A stretch of 43,466 bases of DNA from a virus. A model generated the notes under the pieces. That model was given only the letters and a program-made list of their open reading frames with translations, had not been told where the DNA came from and made no database searches. The stretch is taken from positions 1 to 43,466 of the IMG/VR virus record IMGVR_UViG_3300036715_003744; one strand, written 5' to 3'. Made by a program: the position numbers and the translations under genes. Positions within the stretch are counted from its first letter, which is position 1. Each line of letters opens with the position of its first letter. Below are positions 15,197 through 23,111 of this stretch, piece by piece.

Positions 15197-16528
15197 TCAC
15201 TCCTCAGTCTGTGCTGCGTGCGGGTCGTATTCGGTGACGCTCGTGACGCGCTTCTTCGAGTCGGCACCCGGAACGACAGGAAAGGCGAAGGTGCACGCGA
15301 GCGAGTCGCCGTGGTCGGGCGACGGCAGGCCGCGCTTGCGCATGTCGTCCTTCGACTCGAGCTGGAAGCGCCCGCGGGCGTTCGCGTACGAGTACCGGGG
15401 CGCGGTGAGGTCCCGCTGCAGCTCGACCGAGACAGGCACGCGGCCCGACGCCAGCCAGGTCGCCATCTCGCTCCATATCTCGGCGCGCTTGTTCTCGTAC
15501 CTCGGGTCGATGGCCTTGGAGCCGAAGTCGACGGGCATGACGCTGACGCCGAGCTGCTCGAGGCGGTCAACGACAGCCGCGCCCACGCCGCCCACGTCCA
15601 CCATGATGGCGTCGGGCTTCCACTTCGCCGCGGCCTCAGCCACGTGCGCCGCGGTATCCATCGTCGAGAGCCCGCGCAGGGTGCGCTGCTTGAAGCAGGC
15701 GAGGCCCTGGCGAGGCGTCAGCACCGTCGCGTCGTCGCCGTACCGAGCCACGTCGACGCCCAGCACCTTCGCCGCAAAGCTGTAGTCCTTCTCGGCGTAG
15801 ACGCGCTTCTCAGCCGCCAGCACCACCTCGAGCCGAATCAGGACGTCGTCGACGCTGGCGGCAAAGTCGCATTCGAACTCCTGGGCGAACTGCGACGCCG
15901 ACATTTCCCGGCGCGCCGCCTCGATTTCGGCGGGGGCGATGATGCCGGTGTCCTGGGCGCGCAGCAGGCCGCAACCCCACCCCTCCTCGCCGCGCGCGGC
16001 CCGGTGGTAGAGTTCGCTGAAGAGGTTCGTCCCTTTCGGCGTGCCGATGAAGCAGGCCCAGCCCTGGCGATCAGCGAGCGCGGGGCGAATGATTTCCGCC
16101 CACACGTGCGGGCGCATGTCGGCAACCTCGTCCAGTACGACGCCGTCGAAGTAGTTGCCGCGAAGGGCATCGGGGTTGTCGGCGCCGAAGAGCCGCACCA
16201 CGGCGCCGTTGGGCAGGCGCACGGAGCACTCAGACTCGTTGACCAGCACCCCGGGGATCGCCGACGAGAACTGGCGCAGGTACGGCCAGGCCACCGTCTT
16301 CGCCTGGCTGAGGAACGGGGCGATGTAGGCGAAGCGGCCGTTGGGTCTCACGCAGCACAGCGCCGCCAGCAGGAGTTCGATGACGGCGAAGACGGTCTTG
16401 CCCCCGCGCCGGTGCCAGACCAGCACCAGGAAGCGGAACGTCTCGCGCATGTCGTGCGCGACGGCCTGGTGCGCGAAGGGGGTGAACTTGAGGCGCACCT
16501 CGACCTGCTTGGGCACGAGCGCGCTCAT
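15197..16528 (-). CDS. terL: Terminase large subunit
   Basis: 443 residues. ATG 16528 overlaps the terS stop. Walker A HRRGGKT (residues 39-45) and Walker B VVLDEVAD (129-136) mark the ATPase, with CFIGTPKG as coupling motif. The C-terminal RNase H-like nuclease is indicated by LGVDVARYGDD, AIMVDVGGVGAAVVDRL and HGDSLACTFAF. It cuts and translocates concatemeric DNA into the prohead together with TerS and portal. Length is typical for this compact class. No intein or truncation is seen. Confidence 0.93.
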   Translation of the reverse strand: MSALVPKQVEVRLKFTPFAHQAVAHDMRETFRFLVLVWHRRGGKTVFAVIELLLAALCCVRPNGRFAYIAPFLSQAKTVAWPYLRQFSSAIPGVLVNESECSVRLPNGAVVRLFGADNPDALRGNYFDGVVLDEVADMRPHVWAEIIRPALADRQGWACFIGTPKGTNLFSELYHRAARGEEGWGCGLLRAQDTGIIAPAEIEAARREMSASQFAQEFECDFAASVDDVLIRLEVVLAAEKRVYAEKDYSFAAKVLGVDVARYGDDATVLTPRQGLACFKQRTLRGLSTMDTAAHVAEAAAKWKPDAIMVDVGGVGAAVVDRLEQLGVSVMPVDFGSKAIDPRYENKRAEIWSEMATWLASGRVPVSVELQRDLTAPRYSYANARGRFQLESKDDMRKRGLPSPDHGDSLACTFAFPVVPGADSKKRVTSVTEYDPHAAQTEE

Positions 16529-16908
16529 GAGCCACCAGGCTTCGACTTCGCGTACGGGTCGATCACGTTGATGGTGACCGAGCCCTCGTGCTGCACGCGG
16601 TCGGTGAAGTCGGCGTTCGACTTGCCGAGCAACTCCGAGGCCTTGAGGCGGACCTCGTACTTCAGCTGCCGGTCCTCCATGGTCGCGGTCCAGAAGGCCT
16701 GGCGCTCTTCGCGGCTGGCGATGCGAGCGCCCTTCGCGGGTGCCTGACGCGCGTCGATCGCCGCGCGCACCTTAGGGTTCCTCAGGAGCTGCGAACCCAT
16801 GACGGCGCACGCCGCATCGCCACCCCGGTAGCCAGCAACCCGAGCAGCCTCGGTCGCGTTGCCGGTGTAGGCCTCGACGAAGGCCTGCTGTTTCGGGGTG
16901 AGCGCCAC
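16525..16908 (-). CDS. terS: Terminase small subunit
   Basis: 127 residues from GTG 16908. The N-terminal helix-turn-helix LTPKQQAFVEAYTGNATEAARVAGYRG and following RNPKVRAAIDARQ are the signature of the Terminase_2 family. I prefer this GTG because the family signature starts immediately after it and the repeated upstream element (16928-16944) lies 19 bases before it. No convincing SD is visible. It recognises packaging sites and stimulates TerL. Confidence 0.85.
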   Translation of the reverse strand: MALTPKQQAFVEAYTGNATEAARVAGYRGGDAACAVMGSQLLRNPKVRAAIDARQAPAKGARIASREERQAFWTATMEDRQLKYEVRLKASELLGKSNADFTDRVQHEGSVTINVIDPYAKSKPGGS

Positions 16909-16918
16909 GACACCAGAC

Positions 16919-17203
16919 TCAGCCCCGGCGCGGACACTTTCCGGGAGCGTGCCAGCCGAGCCGCTTGGCGTAGGCCAGGGCAGCCTTCCGCATGCGGTCG
17001 AGGGCCCGCTCGAGGTCCGGCAGCTCGTCGGCATCAGCGACGGCCATGGCCAGCACCAACCAGCGATCGCCGGGCGACTGGTCCGCCGGCGGGAGCGAGA
17101 CCGAGACGGGCTTCCGGTACCGGCGGCGCTTCTCGTGCGCCCAGCACATGCCCACGCGGCGTGCCTGCCGGTCGCACCCTTCGACGGAACAGAGGTCGCT
17201 CAT
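16919..17203 (-). CDS. Small zinc-finger-like protein
   Basis: 94 residues, ATG 17203. Cys/His spacing at the N-terminus (LCSVEGCDRQARRVGMCWAH) resembles the short treble-clef-like knuckles seen in phage HNH-associated or recruitment proteins. The rest is helical and basic (ALDRMRKAALAYAKRLGW). There is no HNH catalytic motif. It lies between the methylase and terS, and the element of 16928-16944 overlaps its 3' end. Nucleic-acid binding is likely (inference). Confidence 0.7.
   Translation of the reverse strand: MSDLCSVEGCDRQARRVGMCWAHEKRRRYRKPVSVSLPPADQSPGDRWLVLAMAVADADELPDLERALDRMRKAALAYAKRLGWHAPGKCPRRG
16928..16944 (-). promoter_or_regulatory. Late upstream element, copy before terS
   Basis: Minus-strand CCGGAAAGTGTCCGCGC, one mismatch to the scaffold copy, ends 19 bases before the terS GTG. 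Confidence 0.6.
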
Positions 17204-17216
17204 TCGTCGGGCTCCT

Positions 17217-17792
17217 TCACCGCGGCCACCGGAAGAACCTCGAGGTCGGGTCCGCCGCGCACCTGGGCGGGGGCCTATTGGTCGACGCGTGCAGCACCAC
17301 GGCCGTGTCGAAGGGTGCGCTCTCGCCGGCGTCGTTGGCGCCCTCGAAGTCGAGCCGCGAGTCGTGGAACTGCACGCCGGTGATGAGCCCCTCCCACCGG
17401 AGCCACAGCATGCGCGACTCGGGCACGTAGCTCGAGCTGCGCAGCTTCCCCGCGGCCGCGTCCCCCGACATCACCCAGCGGCGCCACCACTTCGAGCCGA
17501 CCCGTGCGGGCAGCACCATGCACACGACGGCGCGCTCGTGCATCGCCGCGTCGCGGGCCTTCTCGATCCACTGCCCCACCCCGCGCCCGTACGGCGGGTT
17601 GAGGAAGCCCGTCTCGCCCTCCCACGACTGGGCCAGTGAGTTGTCCTTCGGCGAGAAGAACCGCACGTGCTTGCGGTTCCGCTCGTGCGCAGCCAGGTCG
17701 ATGGTGAAGCACAGGTCAGCGTCGAGTGCCGCATAGAACTCGGGCGGGGTGCCGTAGTCCTGCTTCACCGAGGTCAGCAGCGCGCGGTTCAC
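17217..17792 (-). CDS. dam: Phage Dam-type DNA N6-adenine methyltransferase
   Basis: 191 residues. I chose GTG 17792, which overlaps the previous stop, giving the family start SVKQDYGTPPEFYAAL. The catalytic NPPY (GFLNPPYGRGVGQW) and CFTIDLAAHERNRKH are clear. It transfers methyl from SAM to adenine N6, probably protecting phage DNA from host restriction or marking it for packaging. The C-terminus ends in a basic SRFFRWPR. No cognate endonuclease is nearby, so this is an orphan methylase. Confidence 0.88.
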   Translation of the reverse strand: MNRALLTSVKQDYGTPPEFYAALDADLCFTIDLAAHERNRKHVRFFSPKDNSLAQSWEGETGFLNPPYGRGVGQWIEKARDAAMHERAVVCMVLPARVGSKWWRRWVMSGDAAAGKLRSSSYVPESRMLWLRWEGLITGVQFHDSRLDFEGANDAGESAPFDTAVVLHASTNRPPPRCAADPTSRFFRWPR

Positions 17793-17989
17793 GGGTACCC
17801 CTTGCACCACGAGCACTCGGCCTCGCAGCTTGAGCACGCGCCGGGCTTCGGCGCCAAGAGGATGGCGAGCTTCACCAACTGGCGCAGCTCGGCGAACTGC
17901 TCGGCGGTCAGGTGTGCCGAGTGACTGCGCGCGCACAGGTCGAGGTGCTCCACCCATTCCTCGGCGGTCGCCGGCTTCGCGTCACTCAT
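17789..17989 (-). CDS. Small Cys-rich hypothetical
   Basis: 66 residues, ATG 17989. Helical body (LTAEQFAELRQLVKLAILL) ending in a double CxxC knuckle (CSSCEAECSWCKG). A single zinc ion is plausible. It is coupled to both neighbours by short overlaps. No function can be assigned. Confidence 0.75.
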   Translation of the reverse strand: MSDAKPATAEEWVEHLDLCARSHSAHLTAEQFAELRQLVKLAILLAPKPGACSSCEAECSWCKGYP

Positions 17990-18269
17990 CGCGCACCTCG
18001 AGGTCGGGGTGGCAGTCGCGGCACCGCGGGCCGTCCTTCGAGTTGATCAGCACCTCGCCACGGCGCTCGCAGTCCGGACACGTGCCGCGGCCGAAGGTGG
18101 TGGGCCTGACGGGGGGGGCTTCAGCGACCTCGATGTAAGCATTCACCGAGGGAGTGGTGAGCGGTTTGCGTACCTGGGCGCGGGCCCGCCGGCGGACGGG
18201 GCGACGGTTCGGGGCGAGCAGCTTGGCCATCTCGCGCTGCAGGCGGTTGGCGGCTTCGAGGTAGCTCAT
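17982..18269 (-). CDS. Zinc-ribbon hypothetical
   Basis: 95 residues, ATG 18269 (4-base overlap with the previous stop). Basic helical N-terminus with an Arg-rich patch (RRPVRRRARAQVRK), then a C-terminal ribbon CPDC...CRDC near residues 65-85. The basic patch plus ribbon suggests nucleic-acid binding. No family name is recognised. Confidence 0.75.
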   Translation of the reverse strand: MSYLEAANRLQREMAKLLAPNRRPVRRRARAQVRKPLTTPSVNAYIEVAEAPPVRPTTFGRGTCPDCERRGEVLINSKDGPRCRDCHPDLEVRDE

Positions 18270-18625
18270 GACGCGAGACCCTTTCCGAGGAAGGCCGCGT
18301 GCGCTTCAGCCGCATGCGCCCGGTCGCACCACTTGGTCCGGTCGTCCTCGAGCCCGCTGAGCGCCTCCTTCACCGCCGCGAGCTCGACCTCGTTCTGCGC
18401 GAGGTTCGCCCGGAGCCGCTCGACCTCCCGCTGGGCCACGGCCGCCGCCGTCTGGGCGTCGAGCAGCTCGCCCTGTAGCTTCACGACCTGGTTGCGCAGC
18501 TTCGCCAGCTCGTGCTCGTCAGCGGTCAGCGACTGCTCCCCGCCCGTTCGCTCAAGCACGACGGCCGGGGCCGCGCACCGGAGGCAGCCCCAGTCCTGGC
18601 AGTGAATGCAGATGATGGCGCTCAC
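18266..18625 (-). CDS. Coiled-coil protein with N-terminal CxxC pair
   Basis: 119 residues, ATG 18625. CIHC...CLRC within the first 17 residues is a compact zinc site. Residues about 38-100 form a heptad coiled coil (ELAKLRNQVVKLQGELLDAQ onward). It probably dimerises. It is in the replication/packaging transition of the minus operon, with no known family recognised. Confidence 0.75.
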   Translation of the reverse strand: MSAIICIHCQDWGCLRCAAPAVVLERTGGEQSLTADEHELAKLRNQVVKLQGELLDAQTAAAVAQREVERLRANLAQNEVELAAVKEALSGLEDDRTKWCDRAHAAEAHAAFLGKGLAS

Positions 18626-18936
18626 GCGTCGAGCCCCTCTCCGTCGGCGTCGTCATCACCGTCGTCGGCGAACCCGGGCGCCGCCGTGACCTTCACCGAC
18701 ACCTCACGCTCGGTCAGCGTCAGCACCAGCGGCGGGCTGGCGGTCTCGTCGCGGTACACCTTGACGCCCAGCTGCTCGGCCAGCTGCAGCAGCACCGCCT
18801 TCGCCTGCTTCTCCTCGACGAGCGCGGCCACGCGAATGTCGCGCTTCTCGGCGTAGGTCTCGATCGCCGTGTCGAGTTCCGGGTGCTTCGGGGCTTCCAT
18901 GCCCGGCAGCTCGGTCTGCTTCTTCTTCGTTGCCAT
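18622..18936 (-). CDS. Small hypothetical, acidic C-terminus
   Basis: 104 residues. ATG 18936 is preferred over 18942 because GAGG lies 7 bases upstream. Lys-rich start (MATKKKQTELPGMEAPKHPE), helical middle, a beta-rich segment (PLVLTLTEREVSVKV) and a run of acidic residues at the end. Small phage proteins of this plan often sit near recombination genes, but the function is unknown. Its leader is nearly the same 29 bases as before the gene at 10285. Confidence 0.78.
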   Translation of the reverse strand: MATKKKQTELPGMEAPKHPELDTAIETYAEKRDIRVAALVEEKQAKAVLLQLAEQLGVKVYRDETASPPLVLTLTEREVSVKVTAAPGFADDGDDDADGEGLDA

Positions 18937-18938
18937 GT

Positions 18939-19481
18939 TCATTCCTCGGGGACTGCGTTGGTCACAGCTGCGTGAAGTGCGGCCACTGCATCGGCCGCGT
19001 GTTCGATGTCGGACTGTCGGCCCGGCCAGAGCGTCGTCAGCTCCGGGTACGTGGCCTCGACCACGGCGCGGACCTGTGCCTTGTCGGCGCTCGCGCTGCC
19101 GGTGATGAGCCGCTTGAGGTGCGCGGGCGCGAACTCGCGCACGGTCAGGTGCTGCGACGCGGCCACGGCGTCGACCAGCCCGCGCACCCGGCCCAAGGTG
19201 CTGATGGTCTGCATCGAGGTCTTGCCGAATGGGAGGGCCAGCCCCTCGGTCGCGAGGAGCGCGGGGCGCCCGTGGTACGCAATGAGGGTGAAGAGCTTCT
19301 CGGCGAGCCACGTGCACCGGCGCGCGGCGCCCTCGGTCTTGGTCCTGTCCTCGTCACCGGGCTTCGTGGCCCACACGCCGGTCTCGACGAAGTGCAGGTC
19401 GCCCTGGTGGAGTTGGCCGACCGCGAACCCGAAATGCGTGAGCGACGGGTCGAGCCCAATCACGATGCCGTCGGCGCTCAC
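18939..19481 (-). CDS. RuvC-like Holliday junction resolvase
   Basis: 180 residues from GTG 19481, which overlaps the stop of the 39-residue gene. RNase H fold motifs: GLDPSLTHFGFAVG with the first Asp, LATEGLALPFG with the Glu, and the C-terminal IEHAADAVAAL with the last acidic residue. It should resolve branched replication or recombination intermediates before packaging. Upstream in-frame ATGs exist but would overlap two genes; the GTG gives the canonical RuvC N-terminus. Confidence 0.82.
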   Translation of the reverse strand: MSADGIVIGLDPSLTHFGFAVGQLHQGDLHFVETGVWATKPGDEDRTKTEGAARRCTWLAEKLFTLIAYHGRPALLATEGLALPFGKTSMQTISTLGRVRGLVDAVAASQHLTVREFAPAHLKRLITGSASADKAQVRAVVEATYPELTTLWPGRQSDIEHAADAVAALHAAVTNAVPEE

Positions 19482-19597
19482 TTGGCGGCCGCCTTCGCCT
19501 TCGCGATGGCCTCGCGCAGCAGCCGCGCGAGCGTGTCGCGCCCCGCCTCCGGCCACGTGCGCACGTCGTAGAGCTTCGCCAGTTGGTCGGGGGTCAT
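19478..19597 (-). CDS. 39-residue hypothetical
   Basis: 39 codons from ATG 19597, sharing ATGA with the stop of the preceding gene and GTGA with the RuvC-like start. The perfect coupling on both sides and an SD-like AGGAG upstream support translation. The product is a single amphipathic helix with a Lys/Ala tail (EAIAKAKAAAK). Function unknown. Confidence 0.65.
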   Translation of the reverse strand: MTPDQLAKLYDVRTWPEAGRDTLARLLREAIAKAKAAAK

Positions 19598-19926
19598 CGT
19601 CGCTCCTGGGTACGGGCGCGCAGCTCGGCGCGGCCAATGAGGGTCAGCACGTCATTCAGCGTTCGCCCCGGCGCCTGCGCCCAGACCTCGACGTCGGGCC
19701 AGAACCACTCGTTGCCGGTGAGGGCCTTGGCCACCGCGTGCTCGGCCGCTAGGCAGGTCTCGAAGTCAGCGTCGTTCAGCGACCAGAGGGCGTCGTGCAA
19801 GTCGAAGGCGGTGGCGCCCTCGGCCTGTGGCGAGCAGATGTGCCCGGCCGCGTCGCGCGTCATGAAGGGCGACCACCCGCCGGCGAGCAGCACCTTCGCT
19901 CCGCGGAGTACTTCAACGGTCGTCAT
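19594..19926 (-). CDS. DUF6197-like protein
   Basis: 110 residues, ATG 19926, overlapping the helicase end by 14 bases. The pattern matches the DUF6197 family: AKVLLAGGWSP at the start, ATAFDLHDALWSL mid-protein, and APGRTLNDVLTLIGRAEL at the C-terminus. The family has no established role and is common in phages and actinobacteria. It lies between helicase and RuvC-like gene. Confidence 0.7.
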   Translation of the reverse strand: MTTVEVLRGAKVLLAGGWSPFMTRDAAGHICSPQAEGATAFDLHDALWSLNDADFETCLAAEHAVAKALTGNEWFWPDVEVWAQAPGRTLNDVLTLIGRAELRARTQERR

Positions 19927-21415
19927 CGTCGCCCCCGAAGAGGGACGCCTGGGGCTCAGACTCGACCCGCGCTGCGGGCTTCGGCTCCTCGAGCTTCTTC
20001 TGGAGTTCCCTTCGCCGCTTCGCCGCTTCGATCTGCTCGACCAGCTTCAGGTCGTTCTTCTCGCGGCGCTCGATGGCCTTCTCCTGCTGCAGGTTCACCT
20101 TCGAGCCCGCGGTCGGGCTGATGAGCCCCGCGGTCACGATGCGCTCGAAGGCGACGGTGACGCCGGCGGGCCCGAGCTCGTTCGCCTTGCCCGTGGTGCA
20201 CCGCAGCTCGTCGCCCTTCACCCATAGGCCGAAGAACAGGCGCACCCTGCGGGCGAGGGCCTGGCCACCAGCCAGGTCGAAGATGGTGGGGATCTCCCCC
20301 ATGCGCAGCGCCCCAACCGTGTGGGCGATGAGCGCGACGGGAATCTGCTCGCGCAGTGCGAAGTTGCGCAGCCGCCGGCCGAGTTCGCCGATGGCTTCGA
20401 ACTCCTTCTGGTTGCCCCCGCGGGTGCTGACATCGACCTCAGTCAGGTTGTCGACGTAGATGCCGCGCACGCCGAACTTCGCGCGCATGCGGGCCGCGCG
20501 GAGCAGCAGTTGGTCGGGCCGAATCGTGTCGCGCCGGTAGACGTGCAGGCGCTTCAGCAGCGGGTACGCGCGGGCGAAGGCCTCGTCGCACGCGGCCTTC
20601 TGCTCGGCCGTGCGCTTGCCCCACCCGACCTCGCGGAGCGGAATGCCCGTGTCGGCTGCCACCCAGCGCCGAATCACGTGGTCGGTGCCGTCCTCGAGCC
20701 CGAAGAAGCCGAGGTGCAGGTCGGGGTCGGCCTCGAGCTGGGCTCGAATCATCGAGTCGAGGACCGCGGTCTTGCCGACACCAGGCGCGGCGCCGAAGAC
20801 GGTGAGGCCCGGGGGCAGGCCGCCGATCTGGGCGTCGAGCACCGAGATGCAGGTGGGCAGCAGGCGCGACTTGCCCGCGGCCTCGGCGTTGTCCCAGGTG
20901 TCTTGCACCCCCATCACGTCGCCGGCGGCGTCTTCGTCGGGCGCCACGTCGCGGTTGATCTCCGAGGCGAGGGCCTCGAGCCGACCCGACACGCTGCCTA
21001 AATTGAACTCGCCGCTGCGCAGGTGGCGCACCTGCTCTTCGAGGGCTCGAGCGAGCGCGGCCGCGCGCACCAGCTGGCGCAGGTCGTCGGCCACGCTGGC
21101 GAGGCTCTCGCGCGTCAGCGTGCTGCGCGCCGCCAGGCCGTTGAGCTCCTCGACCTGCTCGGCGGTGAACCACTGGCGCTTGAAGCCGGCGCTGCCCACC
21201 GTGTCGGCCGTGACGGGCAGGTGGCGCTCGGCCTTGGCGCGGGCGATGGCCCAGGCCTTCCGGTGCAGCTCGAGCTGCAGGTCTTCGGCGGTGAGCCCCA
21301 GCGCCTCGAAGTCGCTCAGCGTCAGCCCAAGGTCGAGAGCGCCGCCCACCACCTTGGCCTCGAGCTCGGCCGCCGGCGGCCGCCCGGTCTTCGGGAATGC
21401 CAGCACGGTGCTCAT
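19913..21415 (-). CDS. Replicative DNA helicase (DnaB-like)
   Basis: 500 residues, ATG 21415. The N-terminal DnaB-like helical domain (about 15-110) is followed by a RecA-like core. Walker A GAAPGVGKT is at residues 208-216 and Walker B (GIYVDNLTEVD) at about 318-328. The long charged C-terminal tail contains a Lys/Arg/Glu helix and ends in DDDDR. It would unwind DNA at the fork after loading by the O-like initiator encoded just upstream. No primase domain is fused. Confidence 0.85.
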   Translation of the reverse strand: MSTVLAFPKTGRPPAAELEAKVVGGALDLGLTLSDFEALGLTAEDLQLELHRKAWAIARAKAERHLPVTADTVGSAGFKRQWFTAEQVEELNGLAARSTLTRESLASVADDLRQLVRAAALARALEEQVRHLRSGEFNLGSVSGRLEALASEINRDVAPDEDAAGDVMGVQDTWDNAEAAGKSRLLPTCISVLDAQIGGLPPGLTVFGAAPGVGKTAVLDSMIRAQLEADPDLHLGFFGLEDGTDHVIRRWVAADTGIPLREVGWGKRTAEQKAACDEAFARAYPLLKRLHVYRRDTIRPDQLLLRAARMRAKFGVRGIYVDNLTEVDVSTRGGNQKEFEAIGELGRRLRNFALREQIPVALIAHTVGALRMGEIPTIFDLAGGQALARRVRLFFGLWVKGDELRCTTGKANELGPAGVTVAFERIVTAGLISPTAGSKVNLQQEKAIERREKNDLKLVEQIEAAKRRRELQKKLEEPKPAARVESEPQASLFGGDDDDR

Positions 21416-21621
21416 CGGCGCACCTCACGGCCGGCGCAGTCGCGCACGACGCCCTGCGCGTCGTAGCGGGTGGCGTGAGGGTGCAGCGACCGCATGCGCA
21501 TGAAGCCGCAGTCAGGGCACTTGACGATGCCGCTGGCCTCGAAGCGCACAGAGCCCTGAATGGCCTTGCCTGGGTGCCGGCTCGAGGTGGTCAAGCGGTG
21601 CGAGACGACCGGGGTGCTCAA
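21412..21621 (-). CDS. Small single-knuckle hypothetical
   Basis: 69 residues, ATG 21621 (ATGA overlap). CPDCGFMRMRSLHPH supplies two Cys and two His that could bind zinc, with another Cys near the C-terminus. The short protein sits between initiator and helicase, so a helicase-loading accessory is possible, but no similarity is recognised. Confidence 0.68.
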   Translation of the reverse strand: MSTPVVSHRLTTSSRHPGKAIQGSVRFEASGIVKCPDCGFMRMRSLHPHATRYDAQGVVRDCAGREVRR

Positions 21622-22568
21622 TGGACACCGCCCGTCGCCGGCGCGTCGTCACCGAGCAGTTGCTCGAGCGTCTTCCGCCACTGCTTCTCGGCGCAGAAGG
21701 CGCCCCACGGGTACGGCACCGCGGGCTTGCCGTCGCGAATAGTCGATGCCCAGTACGAGTTCTCAAGCCAGGCGCACATCAGGCCTTCGATGTTCTGGTC
21801 CTGCTTCTCCGGGGGATGGTCGGGCCAGAGCTTCAGCCACGCCGCGAGGGTGCTGGCGCTGCGTCCCCAGTCGGGCTCTTCGTCGGGCGGGGCGACCTCC
21901 ATGCCCAACCCACCGGCCTCGACCGGCGCGGTGAGCTTGACCTGGCGGTGATCGAGGAACAGCGCGTGGAGCTTGCCGATGCGGCTGGGAGGGCGAGCAG
22001 CTTCGGCGAGGGCTGGGAGGCCGGGCAGGGCACCCTGCTTCGGCTTCTTGGCCTTCCTCGCGACCGGGGCCGGGCTGGTCTCTCCCTGCTCCCTGTTCCC
22101 TGTTCCCTGCTCCCTTCCCTGATCCTCTCCCTGTTCCCTGTTCCCTGTTCCTATCCTACCAGGAGCCCTCCTCGACTCCTCCGGGAAGGCTCCGGGAGGA
22201 TTCCGGGAAGGCTCGCGAATGTTCGCGAGTTTGATTCCGGGGGGTTGCGGCAGTCGAGACGCCGAAGGCTTGTCGATGCGCTGGTGGCGCTTCCAGCCGG
22301 TGATCAGGCCGTACTGGCTGCGCTCGGCCTCGTATAGCAGCACCGCGCCTTCCGAGTTGAGCTCGGCCAGGGCCCGGTCGATGACCTCGAGGCCGTCGCT
22401 GTCGTACGGGAAGAGCTGGCCGGCGAGGTACCGCGGGTCGGCGCGGAACCGGCCCTCGTCGTCGGCGCACGTCCACAGGCCGATGAAGGCCAGGCGCGTG
22501 TCGCGAGACAGGCGGCTGAGCGACTCGGACACCCAGAACTCGGGCTTCACCGATCGAATACGAGGCAT
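21618..22568 (-). CDS. O-like phage replication initiator
   Basis: 316 residues, ATG 22568. The opening MPRIRSVKPEFWVSESLSRL with TRLAFIGLWTCADDEGRF is the winged-helix pattern shared by phage replisome-organiser/O-like proteins. Residues about 113-162 are encoded by DNA repeats and form a low-complexity linker (GNREQGE units). The C-terminal part (ASTLAAWLKLWPDHP, NIEGLMCAWLENSYWAS) resembles helicase-recruiting ends. As in lambda O, the candidate origin lies within the gene. It is coupled to the next gene by ATGA. Confidence 0.75.
   Translation of the reverse strand: MPRIRSVKPEFWVSESLSRLSRDTRLAFIGLWTCADDEGRFRADPRYLAGQLFPYDSDGLEVIDRALAELNSEGAVLLYEAERSQYGLITGWKRHQRIDKPSASRLPQPPGIKLANIREPSRNPPGAFPEESRRAPGRIGTGNREQGEDQGREQGTGNREQGETSPAPVARKAKKPKQGALPGLPALAEAARPPSRIGKLHALFLDHRQVKLTAPVEAGGLGMEVAPPDEEPDWGRSASTLAAWLKLWPDHPPEKQDQNIEGLMCAWLENSYWASTIRDGKPAVPYPWGAFCAEKQWRKTLEQLLGDDAPATGGVH
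22081..22158. repeat. 7-bp tandem repeats inside initiator gene
   Basis: Two blocks of TCCCTGT-type units (GGGAACA on the coding strand), about ten copies with small interruptions. The unit length is not a multiple of three, so the repetition is at DNA level rather than for a repeated peptide. Adjacent to the 11-bp iterons; could be part of the origin or a simple slippage-prone tract. Confidence 0.75.
22180..22229. other. Candidate replication origin: three 11-bp iterons and a perfect palindrome
   Basis: Three head-to-tail 11-bp units, TCCGGGAAGGC (22180-22190), TCCGGGAGGAT (22191-22201) and TCCGGGAAGGC (22202-22212), run straight into a perfect inverted repeat CTCGCGAA-TG-TTCGCGAG (22212-22229). 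An ATTCCGGGG remnant follows at 22233. One helical turn per unit is typical of initiator iterons. Location within an O-like gene mirrors lambda ori. Function is inferred. Confidence 0.6.
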
Positions 22569-22581
22569 CGGTCGAGTCCGA

Positions 22582-22839
22582 TCAGGCCGCGGCGGAGGAG
22601 TCGGTGGCCGGCTTCGCCGCGAGCATCAGGCGCTGCTTGCGCACGGTGGCCTCACGGAAGGTCAGCAGGCCGCGGGCGGCCAGCGTCGCGACCAGGGCGC
22701 GCGCCTGCTGCACGCTGATGCCCAGCGCGGCGGCGAGCTCGGGGCTGCCCCAGTCGACCAGCCGGTCCTCAAACTGGCGAATGGCCTCGAGCGCCTGGGT
22801 GATGCGGGTGCCCTGAGGGGCGCGCGACAGGCCGCTCAT
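22582..22839 (-). CDS. Winged-helix DNA-binding protein
   Basis: 85 residues, ATG 22839 overlapping the previous stop (ATGA). Helix-turn-helix about residues 30-60 (GSPELAAALGISVQQARALV), then a wing (GLLTFREATVRKQRLML). The fold is MarR/IclR-like. It lies between the 68-residue gene and the initiator, and could regulate the minus operon or aid initiation. No ligand domain is present. Confidence 0.75.
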   Translation of the reverse strand: MSGLSRAPQGTRITQALEAIRQFEDRLVDWGSPELAAALGISVQQARALVATLAARGLLTFREATVRKQRLMLAAKPATDSSAAA

Positions 22840-23042
22840 GACTCGCTCCGGTAGTTGGCGCGGGCGCTGTCGAGGTCGGCGAGGCGCTCGTTCGTCCGCT
22901 CGGCGTAGAAGCCTTCGAACTGCTGAATGGTTTCTACGTCAGAAGCCGACAATTCCTGGACACCCCGGGCCTCGAGGCGGTTCAGGTAGAGACGGGCGGC
23001 GAGACTGCGGGGGGAATGGGCGGCGGTACGACTGGTCGGCAT
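22836..23042 (-). CDS. Small helical hypothetical
   Basis: 68 residues, ATG 23042. Basic N-terminus (HSPRSLAARLYLNRLEARG) and an acidic helical C-terminus (FEGFYAERTNERLADLDSAR). It is the first gene of the minus replication operon after the candidate att site, and shares ATGA with the winged-helix gene. Function unknown; an excisionase-like role cannot be excluded but no HTH is clear. Confidence 0.65.
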   Translation of the reverse strand: MPTSRTAAHSPRSLAARLYLNRLEARGVQELSASDVETIQQFEGFYAERTNERLADLDSARANYRSES

Positions 23043-23111
23043 GGACGACTCCGGGCAGGAGTCGCTTTCGAGAGAACCCTGGGGCTCAATCCCGACGACG
23101 CGCGTGCATAT

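Noticed and set aside
18273-18287. Another GGAAAGGGTC sequence resembling the late upstream element
   Set aside because: Only about ten bases match in register, it lies within the coding end of the 119-residue gene, and it is about 9 bases from the next start instead of 19-20.
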